NCBI GenBank assembly: GCA_025453925.1 | Contig: JALOPK010000130.1 | Coordinates: 1-8,591 of the forward strand | Direction: 5' to 3' | DNA from: Candidatus Eiseniibacteriota bacterium | Lineage (GTDB): Bacteria > JAFGKV01 | Length of the DNA stretch: 8,591 nucleotides | In this document: positions 1 to 7,071 of the stretch, in pieces | Layout of the letters: each line of letters begins with the position of its first letter | Position numbering within the stretch: the first letter of the stretch is position 1 | Program-made: the position numbers and the translations under genes | The notes under the pieces: generated by a model | Database searches by the model: none | Seen by the model: the letters and a program-made list of their open reading frames with translations, nothing else | Told to the model about the DNA's origin: nothing

Positions 1-989
1 ACGCCATGTGGCAGGCGATGGTCATCACCAGCAGGGGCTGCCCCTACAGCTGCACCTACTGCTACAACCATGTATACAAGAAACTGTACGAAGGTCTCGG
101 GCGCGTCGTGAGACGTCGGAGCGTCGATCATGTCATGCAGGAGCTGCGGGCTGTCCGCGCGCATCGCTGCTACCGTTTCGTGCGGTTCCTCGACGATCTC
201 TTCATCCTGGATCCGGCATGGGTCGAGGAGTTCGCCGTCGCCTACCGGCGCGACATCGGGCTCCCGTTCTCCTGCATGGTCCGCGCCAACCACGTTACAC
301 CAGGAATCGTGAAGAACCTCCGGGACGCGGGATGCTGGCGGGTGCAGATGGGGCTGGAGTCGGGTGACGACTATGTGCGGAACACGATCTTCAAGCGCAG
401 CATGGCGGAGGAGGAAATCGTCGGCGCTGCCCGATTGCTGAGTGAGGCGGGAATCAAGGTCGTGACGGGGAATATCGTCGGGGCTCCGGGCAGCACCTTC
501 GAGGCTGACCTGAAGACCCTTCGTCTCAACATGCGGATACGACCTGCCTATGCGGGTGTCGCACTCCTGCAGCCCTACCCGGGGACGGAAATCTACCAGT
601 GCGCCCAGGACATGGGCATGTTGGACCCCGCGAGCCTCGATCTCACCCAGTCGACGGTGAGCCGCGTGTCGACCCTGCGGTACGGGAGCCGCAAGGAGAA
701 GAGCCGCATAGAGAACCTGCAGAAGCTCTTCTTCATCCCCGTCGAATTCCCGCCGCTGCTTCCCGTGGCCATGCTGCTCATGCAGCTTCCGGCCAATCGG
801 GTATTCCACTTCGTGTTTTCCCGATGGGTCAACTACGCCCAGTACTTCCGATGCATTCCACCGAAGGTCGGCTGGAGAAGCGTGCTCAAGCGATCCCTGC
901 TGTACACTCGGCTTGCCGCTCTCCTTGCGAGAGCCCGCATTCCGGCGCGCGCCACCGCCGTAGCTCCCCCCACCGGCCAGGGAGGATAG
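1..989 (+). CDS. B12-binding-type radical SAM enzyme, 3' part (5' end outside window)
   Basis: The frame is open to the left edge. The first Met in the window, at position 6, lies only 11 residues before the cluster cysteines, so it is unlikely to be the true start. Numbering from that Met, C12-x3-C16-x2-C19 in GCPYSCTYCYN is the radical SAM [4Fe-4S]/SAM signature. FLDDLF (61-66), MGLESG (115-120) and QPYPGTEIY (189-197) are landmarks of the family in which a cobalamin-binding domain of roughly 150-200 residues precedes the radical SAM barrel. That domain would lie upstream and cannot be seen, so B12 dependence is inferred. Members perform C-methylations, ring rearrangements and similar reactions on lipids, sugars and antibiotics, and many are uncharacterised. 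After the barrel comes a hydrophobic stretch (about 241-271), possibly a membrane- or lipid-contacting segment, then a basic tail. It is followed by a 181-bp gap, so it may not share a transcript with the genes downstream. Substrate unknown. Confidence 0.85.
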   Translation, partial: AMWQAMVITSRGCPYSCTYCYNHVYKKLYEGLGRVVRRRSVDHVMQELRAVRAHRCYRFVRFLDDLFILDPAWVEEFAVAYRRDIGLPFSCMVRANHVTPGIVKNLRDAGCWRVQMGLESGDDYVRNTIFKRSMAEEEIVGAARLLSEAGIKVVTGNIVGAPGSTFEADLKTLRLNMRIRPAYAGVALLQPYPGTEIYQCAQDMGMLDPASLDLTQSTVSRVSTLRYGSRKEKSRIENLQKLFFIPVEFPPLLPVAMLLMQLPANRVFHFVFSRWVNYAQYFRCIPPKVGWRSVLKRSLLYTRLAALLARARIPARATAVAPPTGQGG

Positions 990-1104
990 GCCCCCATCCG
1001 GTGCAGGGCTTAACTCGCGCTGCCCGCCAGACACATGCGAGCGATGCGACATCCTCCCCGTGACGCCGGAGCGAAGGGCCGTACGAGGTCGCAGTGACGA
1101 GATC

Positions 1105-1138
1105 GCCATCCGTCCGGCAGCCCGTGGGAACGGATGGC
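1105..1138. repeat. Perfect 9-bp inverted repeat in the 181-bp spacer
   Basis: GCCATCCGT (1105-1113) is exactly complementary to ACGGATGGC (1130-1138), with 16 nt between the arms. It lies 32 bp upstream of the ligase start, in the only sizeable gap of the window (990-1170). No T-run follows it (the next bases are CCTCTTCCCC), so it is not a canonical intrinsic terminator. It could be a hairpin in the ligase mRNA leader, a transcription attenuator or a regulator-binding site. The rest of the spacer has a weaker 6-bp pair (CACCGG 971-976 with CCGGTG 998-1003) spanning the stop codon of the upstream gene. I see no recognisable -35/-10 promoter and no convincing gene there. Confidence 0.45.
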
Positions 1139-1170
1139 CCTCTTCCCCGTGATGCCGCGGGGGCGGCACG

Positions 1171-2460
1171 ATGAAACCGTGGCACCTGGTCCATCTGCAG
1201 CGAATGCTTCGGGACCAGTGGAAGAGCCCCGAGGAACTCGCCGACATCCAGAACGCCAAGCTGAGGCAATTGATACGCCACGCCCATGCTCGTGTTCCCG
1301 TCTACCGCAGGCTCTTCGACGAGGCGGGCATCCGCCCGTCCGACATCCAGACGGTGGATGATCTCCCCCGCATTCCGATCATGTCTCGGAGGACGTTGCA
1401 CGAGAGCCCACTGGAGGACAGACTCGCCCGGGGTGTCGAGCCCGATCGATGCCGCCAGTCCGCCACCAGCGGCACCACCGGTATTCCGCTCAAGCTCCAC
1501 GTAACTCCCCGTGACGCGACGTTGAAGAGCCTCACCTGGGCCAGGGCCTTTCTCTCCAGGGGGATGCGGCCATGGGACAGGATGGTGGCCTTCATCGGCC
1601 AGGAACACGTCAGAACCGCATCGTCGTGGTATGAACGAGTCGGGCTGTGGCGGCGCCGGGAGGTCTCCACCTGGGCAGGTCCGGAGGCGTGGGTTCATGA
1701 GATCCGCCAGTGGAGGCCCCGGGCGCTCGTCGGGTACGTGATGACCCTGAGGCTCCTCGCCGATCACCTGCTGAGAGCCGGCATCGACGACGTCACGCCT
1801 TCTCTGGTGTTCCACAGCTCGGCGGTGCTGGACGATGTTTCCCGGCGGTTTCTTGAGGGTACTCTGCGTACTCGCATTGTGGATATTTACGGTTCCGACG
1901 AAGCGGGCTGCATTGCCTGGGAGTGTGGCGCCTGCCGGGGGTATCATGTCTCGTCCGATGTCCTTGTCGTCGAGCTGCTCAGGAACGGGAACCGGGTGTC
2001 GCCGGGTGAGGAGGGCGAGGTGATCATCACGAACCTGCACGCCTACGCCATGCCCTTCATCCGTTATGCCCAGGGTGACGTGGCGCGCATGTCCACGGAA
2101 CCCTCTGCGTGCGGCCGTGGACTGCCGCTCCTCGAACGGATAGAAGGACGCACCGACGACTTCCTCGTGCTCCGGGGGGGGAAGATGATCTCACCCCATC
2201 CGGTCTATCATTGCATCGATCACGTCCCCGGGATCGCGCGATGGAAGGCCGTCCAGCACGCCGTGGATCAGCTCACGGTGTACATCGAACTGGAGAGGCG
2301 TCACGAGCCTGCCGCCATCCACGGCGCCGTTCGCCGCAATCTGCAGGCCCTTCTCGGGCCAGAGGTGGCGCTCACCGTGGAAACCGTGGAGTGTCTTCCG
2401 GTCGACCCATCGGCGAAGTTCAGGGTCGTGACCTCCACGGTGGGGGCGGTGCTGACGTGA
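1171..2460 (+). CDS. PaaK/CapK-like adenylate-forming ligase
   Basis: This 429-residue protein resembles the phenylacetate-CoA ligase/CapK branch of adenylate-forming enzymes, which activate a carboxylic acid with ATP and pass it to CoA or another nucleophile. An N-terminal segment typical of the branch (LRQLIRHAHARVPVYRRLFD, 31-50) is followed by the ATP-binding loop SATSGTTG (97-104), the motif YGSDEAG (240-246), RYAQGD (298-303, ribose-binding Asp303), the hinge IEGRTDD (324-330) and a C-terminal PSAKFR whose Lys416 is in the usual catalytic-lysine position. All key elements are present and the length is normal. C247, C252 and C255 with C314 before GRGLP could hold a structural metal, which is inference. 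CapK-like members are frequent in capsule clusters, but their substrates are mostly unknown. No phenylacetate-degradation genes are nearby, so a role in acylating or aminoacylating a glycan precursor is likelier. The ATG has a G-rich stretch (1159-1163) 7 nt upstream. The stop overlaps the next gene as GTGA. Confidence 0.9.
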   Translation: MKPWHLVHLQRMLRDQWKSPEELADIQNAKLRQLIRHAHARVPVYRRLFDEAGIRPSDIQTVDDLPRIPIMSRRTLHESPLEDRLARGVEPDRCRQSATSGTTGIPLKLHVTPRDATLKSLTWARAFLSRGMRPWDRMVAFIGQEHVRTASSWYERVGLWRRREVSTWAGPEAWVHEIRQWRPRALVGYVMTLRLLADHLLRAGIDDVTPSLVFHSSAVLDDVSRRFLEGTLRTRIVDIYGSDEAGCIAWECGACRGYHVSSDVLVVELLRNGNRVSPGEEGEVIITNLHAYAMPFIRYAQGDVARMSTEPSACGRGLPLLERIEGRTDDFLVLRGGKMISPHPVYHCIDHVPGIARWKAVQHAVDQLTVYIELERRHEPAAIHGAVRRNLQALLGPEVALTVETVECLPVDPSAKFRVVTSTVGAVLT

Positions 2461-3587
2461 GTTCAAACGCGAAACGCCCAAGCCCCGGCGCCGCCGCACG
2501 GACTCTTGGGCTGCTCCGGCTCCCCGCGCAGTGGTTTCTCTACAACGTGCGCCCGCGTTTTCGCCGCCGGCCGCTGTACCCCAGGGCGATCTGCGTCTAT
2601 GTGACGTACCGATGCAATGTACACTGCCGGATGTGCGGGATCTGGAAGATGAGTGCCAAGTACCGTGATTCGGAGTTATCCCTCGACCAGTTCGACCGGG
2701 TCTTCGCCGATCCGCTCTTCCGCTCCATCGAACTGTTCAACATCAACGGAGGGGAACCGAATCTGCGGGAGGATCTGGTCGATATCACTCGCGCGGCCCT
2801 GGCCAGACTCCCCCGGCTGCAGGCGGTCTCGCTGAACTCCAATGGCATCCCCGCTGCCCGAACCATCGCAAATGTGGATGCCATCGCCGCACTGTGCCGC
2901 GACCGGGGAGTTCGATTCTCCGTGTCGCTTTCGCTTCACGCCCTGGGAGAGGAGTTTGACCGGATCGCGGGAAGCCATGGAGCGTTCGCCCACGTGGACG
3001 AGTCCTTCCGGGGTCTCCGGGGCATGAGAGACGCCCGGGGGTTCTTTCTCTCCGCCAATTGTGTGATTACGGGTCTCAATGTCCGGTACCTTGATCGCGT
3101 TCTGGCCTGGGGGCAGGAGGAAACGATCCCGGTGAGCTTCGTGCTCGGTGAGGTGCGGGACAGGTTCAACAACGCCTCCATGGAGGATGACGTCACCCTC
3201 GGCCCCCACGAGAGGCCCCTTGCCGTCTCATTCCTCAGGCGCCTGTCTGAGTCACGGGGGGTGCACGTGCAACACGCCTTCAGGTACCGGGAGCTGGCAA
3301 ACATGCTCGAACACGGCCGCGCGAGGCGCCTCGCCTGTCACTACCTCATGGGAGGGGTCATCCTCGGTTCGGACGGTCAGTTGTACTACTGCAAGCACAG
3401 TGGGCCCATCGGCAACAGCCTCGATCGGTCGGCGGAGGAGATCTACCTCGACGCCGACAATCTTCGTTACCGCAGCCGCGACATCCAGGGGCGGATCTGC
3501 CCCGTCTGCCTGCCCAATACCTACAACCGCATGGAAGTCGAGAAGGACTTGCTCATGGTGGGACGATTCCTGTGTCTGGGCCGCTGA
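2457..3587 (+). CDS. Radical SAM enzyme with C-terminal SPASM/twitch-like auxiliary-cluster region
   Basis: A 376-residue radical SAM protein. The frame is open further upstream to 2109, but that part lies inside the ligase gene. The GTG at 2457 overlaps the ligase stop by 4 bp and is the natural start, since the first in-frame ATG falls inside the cluster motif. VTYRCNVHCRMC carries C53-x3-C57-x2-C60, which binds the [4Fe-4S] cluster and SAM, and NGGE (97-100) is the SAM-contacting motif. A basic, partly hydrophobic leader of about 45 residues precedes the barrel. The C-terminal region holds C294, C312, C348 and C351: C-x12-G-x4-C matches the opening of the SPASM/twitch pattern, but the later SPASM cysteines are missing. 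One auxiliary Fe-S cluster is therefore predicted. Twitch enzymes include BtrN (aminocyclitol dehydrogenation) and MoaA. In this setting a sugar or lipid-linked glycan substrate is a reasonable inference; the reaction is unknown. It closely resembles the gene at 7052-8032. Confidence 0.88.
   Translation: MSSNAKRPSPGAAARTLGLLRLPAQWFLYNVRPRFRRRPLYPRAICVYVTYRCNVHCRMCGIWKMSAKYRDSELSLDQFDRVFADPLFRSIELFNINGGEPNLREDLVDITRAALARLPRLQAVSLNSNGIPAARTIANVDAIAALCRDRGVRFSVSLSLHALGEEFDRIAGSHGAFAHVDESFRGLRGMRDARGFFLSANCVITGLNVRYLDRVLAWGQEETIPVSFVLGEVRDRFNNASMEDDVTLGPHERPLAVSFLRRLSESRGVHVQHAFRYRELANMLEHGRARRLACHYLMGGVILGSDGQLYYCKHSGPIGNSLDRSAEEIYLDADNLRYRSRDIQGRICPVCLPNTYNRMEVEKDLLMVGRFLCLGR
3557..3563 (+). 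promoter_or_regulatory. Probable ribosome binding site that decides the methyltransferase start
   Basis: GGTGGGA lies 8 nt before the GTG at 3572. No in-frame ATG or GTG occurs between 3572 and the SAM-binding region, and the first in-frame ATG is at about codon 171. This site therefore supports the GTG start inside the end of the radical SAM gene. Confidence 0.4.
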
Positions 3588-4522
3588 ACGCCGCCGCAGG
3601 CGGAGAGCCCGTTCCGCCAGTCCTGACCAGCCGGCGTGTTGCGGGTCTGAGCAATGAGGAACTCGTCTGGCTCTTCGCGCGGTTGTTCGTTGAGGAATTG
3701 TCGTTGAGGGAGACCGCCGGCGCCGGGACAGAGGCCCTGAGGTCATACTACGGGCATCTCCTCACCGACGGGGGGCTGTTTCCCCTGGGTGTCTTGGGCC
3801 AATCGCTCCGGCTCGCTCCGGCGCTGGCGCGCGCTCGAGCGCTCCAGAAAGGCGCCAGGGTGCTCGACACCGGCTGCGGGTACGGCAGCGAGAGCTTGCT
3901 GTTTGCCCTCACCGGTACAGCGACAGTCGGAGTCGAGCTGGTCGAAGAGCGAGTCGCGATTGCTCGCTCCAGAATCGGGTTCTACCAGTCGCGCTGCGGC
4001 TTCCCGCTGGCAGTGGACTTCCTGAATGCTAACATATTCCGCTACCTGGAACGGGCGGCACCTTTCGATCTGATCTTCACCATGGAGGCCATTTCCCACA
4101 TCTACCCGGCTGATCGATTCCTGCGCCTTGCGCGGGAGAGGCTCACGCCGGGGGGATGCATCGTCATCACCGACCCCAACAGCGTGAATCCTCTGGCGTG
4201 GGCACGGAGCGTCCGGATACGCGGATCGCTCCGGCACCGCCCCCACCAGCGTTTCGCCGATCCGGAAACCGGACGGCCGGTGGACTACGGGCAAGAACAG
4301 GTGCTCTCGGTGAACCGGCTGTGCCGGCTCCTCGACGAGTGCGGTTTCTCGGTGGAGGAGGCGGTGGTGTCCGGGTTCCTGTGCACGTCGCTGCTCCCGA
4401 GGACCATCGCCCATGATCCAATCACGTACCGGCTTCTTCGAAGGATGCACGGGGTGATCTCTCGAATCCCCGCACTCCGCTCGCTGGGTTCCATCTACAC
4501 GGTGGTCGGCAGGAAGCGGTGA
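3572..4522 (+). CDS. Class I SAM-dependent methyltransferase
   Basis: A 316-residue protein with a Rossmann-type SAM-binding fold. Motif I is VLDTGCGYGSE (97-107), with the acidic residue that binds the SAM ribose at the end of the second strand (E122 in VGVELVEER). FDLIFTMEAISHI (165-177) forms the post-II region, and LTPGGCIVITDPN (191-203) is the strand after the PGG turn. This layout resembles the Methyltransf_11/UbiE-like group that methylates small molecules or sugars at O, N or C. An N-terminal helical region (about 25-95) precedes the core, and a region of about 100 residues follows it, both suited to substrate recognition. The GTG start overlaps the preceding radical SAM gene by 16 bp, indicating coupled translation. 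Its position between glycan genes suggests methylation of a sugar or a glycan end, but the acceptor cannot be told from sequence. It has no signal peptide or membrane segment, so it is probably cytoplasmic. Confidence 0.88.
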   Translation: MSGPLNAAAGGEPVPPVLTSRRVAGLSNEELVWLFARLFVEELSLRETAGAGTEALRSYYGHLLTDGGLFPLGVLGQSLRLAPALARARALQKGARVLDTGCGYGSESLLFALTGTATVGVELVEERVAIARSRIGFYQSRCGFPLAVDFLNANIFRYLERAAPFDLIFTMEAISHIYPADRFLRLARERLTPGGCIVITDPNSVNPLAWARSVRIRGSLRHRPHQRFADPETGRPVDYGQEQVLSVNRLCRLLDECGFSVEEAVVSGFLCTSLLPRTIAHDPITYRLLRRMHGVISRIPALRSLGSIYTVVGRKR

Positions 4523-4587
4523 TGACGCGAGGCGGGAGTGATGTGCACAGGGGGAAGGGGCGTCGAACCGGCCGGGGGTGGCGGTGA
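4522..4587 (+). CDS. Possible 21-residue coupling ORF between methyltransferase and pyruvyl transferase
   Basis: A tiny frame exactly fills the gap. Its ATG (4522-4524) shares one base with the methyltransferase stop (TGATG), and its TGA (4585-4587) overlaps the GTG at 4584 as GTGA. AGGA at 4511-4514 sits 7 nt before the ATG, a good ribosome binding site. The peptide is short and basic (six Arg, one Lys and six Gly in 21 residues) and matches no family I know. It may serve only to carry ribosomes from one gene to the next. GC-rich sequence produces such frames by chance, so it is offered as a candidate only. Confidence 0.25.
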   Translation: MTRGGSDVHRGKGRRTGRGWR

Positions 4588-5840
4588 GACTGCTGCTTCT
4601 CAACACGCACTCGGCCCTCAACTCCGGCGATCTGGCCATCACCCTGGCCGAGATGGAGATCCTGAGCAGCCTCAACCCGAGATCCATCACCATCACGAGC
4701 CGGACGCCGGCCCTTGATCGGCCCGCGCTTGCTCCCTGGAGTCCCCGGGTGCTGCCGCCCCTCATCCCTGCTCCCAGCGTGTTCGTGGGCCGCGCCGCCA
4801 CGCTGACCGGCTGCGCGATGAACTTGTGCCAGATGGGCGACAAGTCGGCGCTGATCCGGGAGATGCGGCGCTGCGACCTGGTCATCAGCAGCGGGGGCGG
4901 GTATTTCTGGTCGAATAGGCGGGGCTTTCCGGGTCCGATGTTCCTGCAGAACTACCTCCACCTCTATCTGGTCAAGCTTCTGATGAAGCCGATGGTGCTC
5001 TTCCCCCAGTCGCTCGGGCCGGCCTTCAATGCCACCGCGCGGCGGATGCTGGGGAGTGTTCTGTCGAGCGGTGAGGTCACGAGGGTGTTCGTGAGGGAAC
5101 GCTTGTCGCTGGCCTTTCTCCAAGGGCTGCTGCCCGAGCGCACCATGAAGGAGAAGGTAGAACTGTGCGGGGATGTGGCGTTCTGTCTCGAAACTCGTCC
5201 TGACGCGAGCTCGTTGCCGGCCGGGCCGGATCTACCCGCTCCGATCATCGCCGTGACGGTTCGGCGATGGGATTTTCCCGAAGTCCGGGAGACGGCGGAA
5301 AAGTCGAGGCTGCAGGACGCCTACCTCGACGCCCTTGCAACTGCCTGCGCGACGGTCGGCCGGCGGCACGGCGGCTCAGTGCTGGTCTTCCCCCAGTCCC
5401 GCGGTCCCGGGGAGTTCGAAGATGACCGGCCGGTCTCCCGCGGGTTCGCGCAGCGGCTGGCAGCCAAGGCGCCCGATCTGCCCGTGCAGTATGTGCCTCT
5501 TCCGGACACGGCCTCGCCGTTCGATATCATACGTCTTCTCACGCAGGCGCACCTGGTCGTGGCCACCCGGTTCCACTCGGCGATCCTTGGTTTTCTTGCC
5601 GGCGTGCCGGCGGTCTCGATCGCCTATCAGCCGAAGAGCCGGGGCATCATGGAGGAAATGGGGTTCGACGAGCTGACGATCGACATATCGGCGGTGGACG
5701 CGAACCGGCTGATCGAAATGATGTCTCGAGTCCTTGATGACCACGCCTCGATGGCGGCGGACATCAGGGATCGGGTCATGGGTCTGCGCCGGCAGATTCG
5801 CGAGACGACCCTCAGGGCCGTCAGACATGCGGTGACGTGA
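4584..5840 (+). CDS. Polysaccharide pyruvyl transferase family protein
   Basis: About 418 residues, resembling the WcaK/CsaB-type polysaccharide pyruvyl transferase family, which transfers the enolpyruvyl group of phosphoenolpyruvate to form a pyruvate ketal on a sugar. Visible landmarks are the N-terminal strand and turn MRLLLLNTHSALNSGD (1-16), the glycine loop SSGGGYF (102-108), LFPQSLGP (139-146), VFVRE (168-172) and the C-terminal ATRFHSAILGFLAGVPAVSI (327-346), with the conserved Arg-x-His and a following YQPKSRG (348-354). The double-domain layout and length are normal for the family. A GTG at 4578 would add two residues. I prefer 4584 because a GGGGG run (4574-4578) lies 5 nt upstream and the resulting N-terminus is typical. 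The stop is one base before the next gene's ATG. Pyruvylation adds negative charge to exopolysaccharides and cell-wall glycans. Some family members may do other chemistry, so the donor is inferred from the family. Confidence 0.85.
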   Translation: MRLLLLNTHSALNSGDLAITLAEMEILSSLNPRSITITSRTPALDRPALAPWSPRVLPPLIPAPSVFVGRAATLTGCAMNLCQMGDKSALIREMRRCDLVISSGGGYFWSNRRGFPGPMFLQNYLHLYLVKLLMKPMVLFPQSLGPAFNATARRMLGSVLSSGEVTRVFVRERLSLAFLQGLLPERTMKEKVELCGDVAFCLETRPDASSLPAGPDLPAPIIAVTVRRWDFPEVRETAEKSRLQDAYLDALATACATVGRRHGGSVLVFPQSRGPGEFEDDRPVSRGFAQRLAAKAPDLPVQYVPLPDTASPFDIIRLLTQAHLVVATRFHSAILGFLAGVPAVSIAYQPKSRGIMEEMGFDELTIDISAVDANRLIEMMSRVLDDHASMAADIRDRVMGLRRQIRETTLRAVRHAVT

Positions 5841-5841
5841 G

Positions 5842-7071
5842 ATGAACGTCCTGCTCGTGAACAAGTTCTTCTATCAACGGGGTGGCTCGGAGCGGGTGAT
5901 GTTTGATACCGCCGCCGGCCTTCAGCGCGCCGGTCACCGGGTTGGTTTCTTCTCCATGCACTCTCCCCGCAACCTGCCCAGCGCGTATGCACGACACTTC
6001 GTCTCTGAAGTCGACTTCTCTCTCCCCGGGGCCCGGCAGCGCCTGCGGGGCGCGGGGCGGATGCTGTATTCCTTCGAGGCGAAGCGGAAGCTGGCGGGGC
6101 TGTTGCGGCAGGAGCCGTTTGAGGTCGCGCACCTTCACAATGTCCATCACCAGATTTCCCCCTCCATCCTGCACACGCTCAGGCGGCACAAGATCCCCGT
6201 CGTCATGACCCTCCACGACTACAAGATGATATGCCCAGTCTACACTATGGTGCGCCGCGGGAAGGTATGTGAGTTGTGTCGGGGCGGCGCGTTCCACCAT
6301 TGCCTCACGAACCGGTGTGCGAAGAACTCCCTCCCCGCCAGCCTTCTGAACGCTGTGGAGATGTACCTCCATCACACCATACTGCGCCTCTATCGCCTCG
6401 TCGATGTGTTCGTCAGCCCCAGTCTCTTTCTGAAGAACAAGCTTGCCGAGGCAGGATTCCCCGGGCGGGTAGTGCATCTCAGAAACCCCGTTGAACTGTC
6501 GGCGTATGCGCCGCCATCTCCGGCGGCTGCCCCCTCGATCCTCTACGCCGGGAGGCTTTCTCCCGAGAAGGGCCTGCATACCCTGCTGGATGCCGTAAAG
6601 GGCCTGCCCGCTGCATGCATCCTGGCCGGGGAGGGACCCCTGCGGATCGACCTGGAACGACAGGCCGCGAGTCGGGGCATCGACAATGTGTTGTTTCTGG
6701 GGCACGTGGACACCGGACGGGTCAAGGATCTCATGGCGTCCGCCAGGGCGGTGGTGGTTCCTTCCGAATGGTACGAGAACAATCCGCTGGCGGCGATCGA
6801 GGCATGCGCCGCGGGGAAGCCCGTGATCGGTTCCCGCATCGGCGGTATTCCGGAAGTGGTCGAGCACGGCGTCACCGGTCTGCTCTTCACCCCCGGCAGC
6901 GCCGAGGAGCTGCGCCAGGCCATCATCTTCCTGCTGGAGAATCCGGACGCCGCGCGCGATCTTGGCTGGGCGGCGCGCCTCTTCGCCGAGCGGAACCTTG
7001 GTCTGGACCGGTATCTGGAGCAACTCCTCATGCACTACCAGGAGGCAGTTGATGCCCATAGGACGGACTGA
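5842..7071 (+). CDS. GT4-type glycosyltransferase with internal cysteine cluster
   Basis: A 409-residue GT-B fold glycosyltransferase that moves a sugar, normally from a nucleotide-sugar with retention of configuration, to a growing glycan. The N-terminal domain opens with MNVLLVNKFFYQRGGSE, whose GG (14-15) is the acceptor-side loop. VMTLHDYKMICP (121-132) is typical of one GT4 subgroup. The C-terminal domain has YAGRLSPEKG (235-244, with Lys243), LAGEGPL (261-267) and the E-x7-E pair E312/E320 in EWYENNPLAAIE, which contacts the donor. Between the domains sits C143-x2-C146-x7-C154-x4-C159, plus C131, which looks like a zinc- or Fe-S-binding insert. No membrane helix is evident, so it probably works at the inner face of the membrane. 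Its ATG is one base past the preceding stop, and its end overlaps the next radical SAM gene by 20 bp. Donor and acceptor sugars cannot be assigned. Confidence 0.92.
   Translation: MNVLLVNKFFYQRGGSERVMFDTAAGLQRAGHRVGFFSMHSPRNLPSAYARHFVSEVDFSLPGARQRLRGAGRMLYSFEAKRKLAGLLRQEPFEVAHLHNVHHQISPSILHTLRRHKIPVVMTLHDYKMICPVYTMVRRGKVCELCRGGAFHHCLTNRCAKNSLPASLLNAVEMYLHHTILRLYRLVDVFVSPSLFLKNKLAEAGFPGRVVHLRNPVELSAYAPPSPAAAPSILYAGRLSPEKGLHTLLDAVKGLPAACILAGEGPLRIDLERQAASRGIDNVLFLGHVDTGRVKDLMASARAVVVPSEWYENNPLAAIEACAAGKPVIGSRIGGIPEVVEHGVTGLLFTPGSAEELRQAIIFLLENPDAARDLGWAARLFAERNLGLDRYLEQLLMHYQEAVDAHRTD
7040..7045 (+). promoter_or_regulatory. Strong Shine-Dalgarno sequence fixing the start of the second SPASM-like radical SAM gene
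   Basis: AGGAGG at 7040-7045 is followed by 6 nt and then the ATG at 7052. It lies within the end of the glycosyltransferase gene. It is the clearest ribosome binding site of the window and shows that the longer open frame back to 6962 is not the real gene start. Confidence 0.8.

Noticed and set aside
1035-1097. 20-codon frame in the spacer, considered as a radical SAM-modified precursor peptide
   Set aside because: There is no ribosome binding site, leader-like sequence or core residue pattern. Nothing else in the window suggests a RiPP pathway.
990-1170. Cobalamin riboswitch, tRNA or promoter in the spacer
   Set aside because: No B12-box-like element, cloverleaf or convincing -35/-10 pair was seen, and the spacer is too short for a cobalamin riboswitch.
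1134-1361. 75-codon + strand frame starting in the spacer
   Set aside because: Most of it overlaps the ligase N-terminal coding region in another frame, and its translation is Arg/Pro rich without motifs.
886-2040. Long minus-strand open frame (384 codons) opposite the ligase
   Set aside because: It lies opposite a gene with complete family motifs, runs across the gap and the hairpin, and is rich in Arg, Gly, Pro and His with no recognisable motif. GC-rich third positions commonly open this antisense frame.
2109-2456. N-terminal extension of the first SPASM-like radical SAM gene
   Set aside because: It lies inside the ligase C-terminal coding region, its translation is Arg/Gly/Pro rich with no domain, and the GTG at 2457 with GTGA overlap is a far better start.
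3831-3842. 12-bp perfect palindrome GCGCTCGAGCGC
   Set aside because: It lies within the methyltransferase coding sequence and encodes an ordinary Ala/Arg helix. In such GC-rich sequence it is most simply chance.
3743-4885. Long minus-strand open frame (380 codons)
   Set aside because: It spans parts of two well-supported + strand genes and their junction, has biased low-complexity composition and shows no family motif.
6962-7051. N-terminal extension of the second SPASM-like radical SAM gene
   Set aside because: It overlaps the glycosyltransferase end out of frame, and a strong AGGAGG precedes the ATG at 7052.
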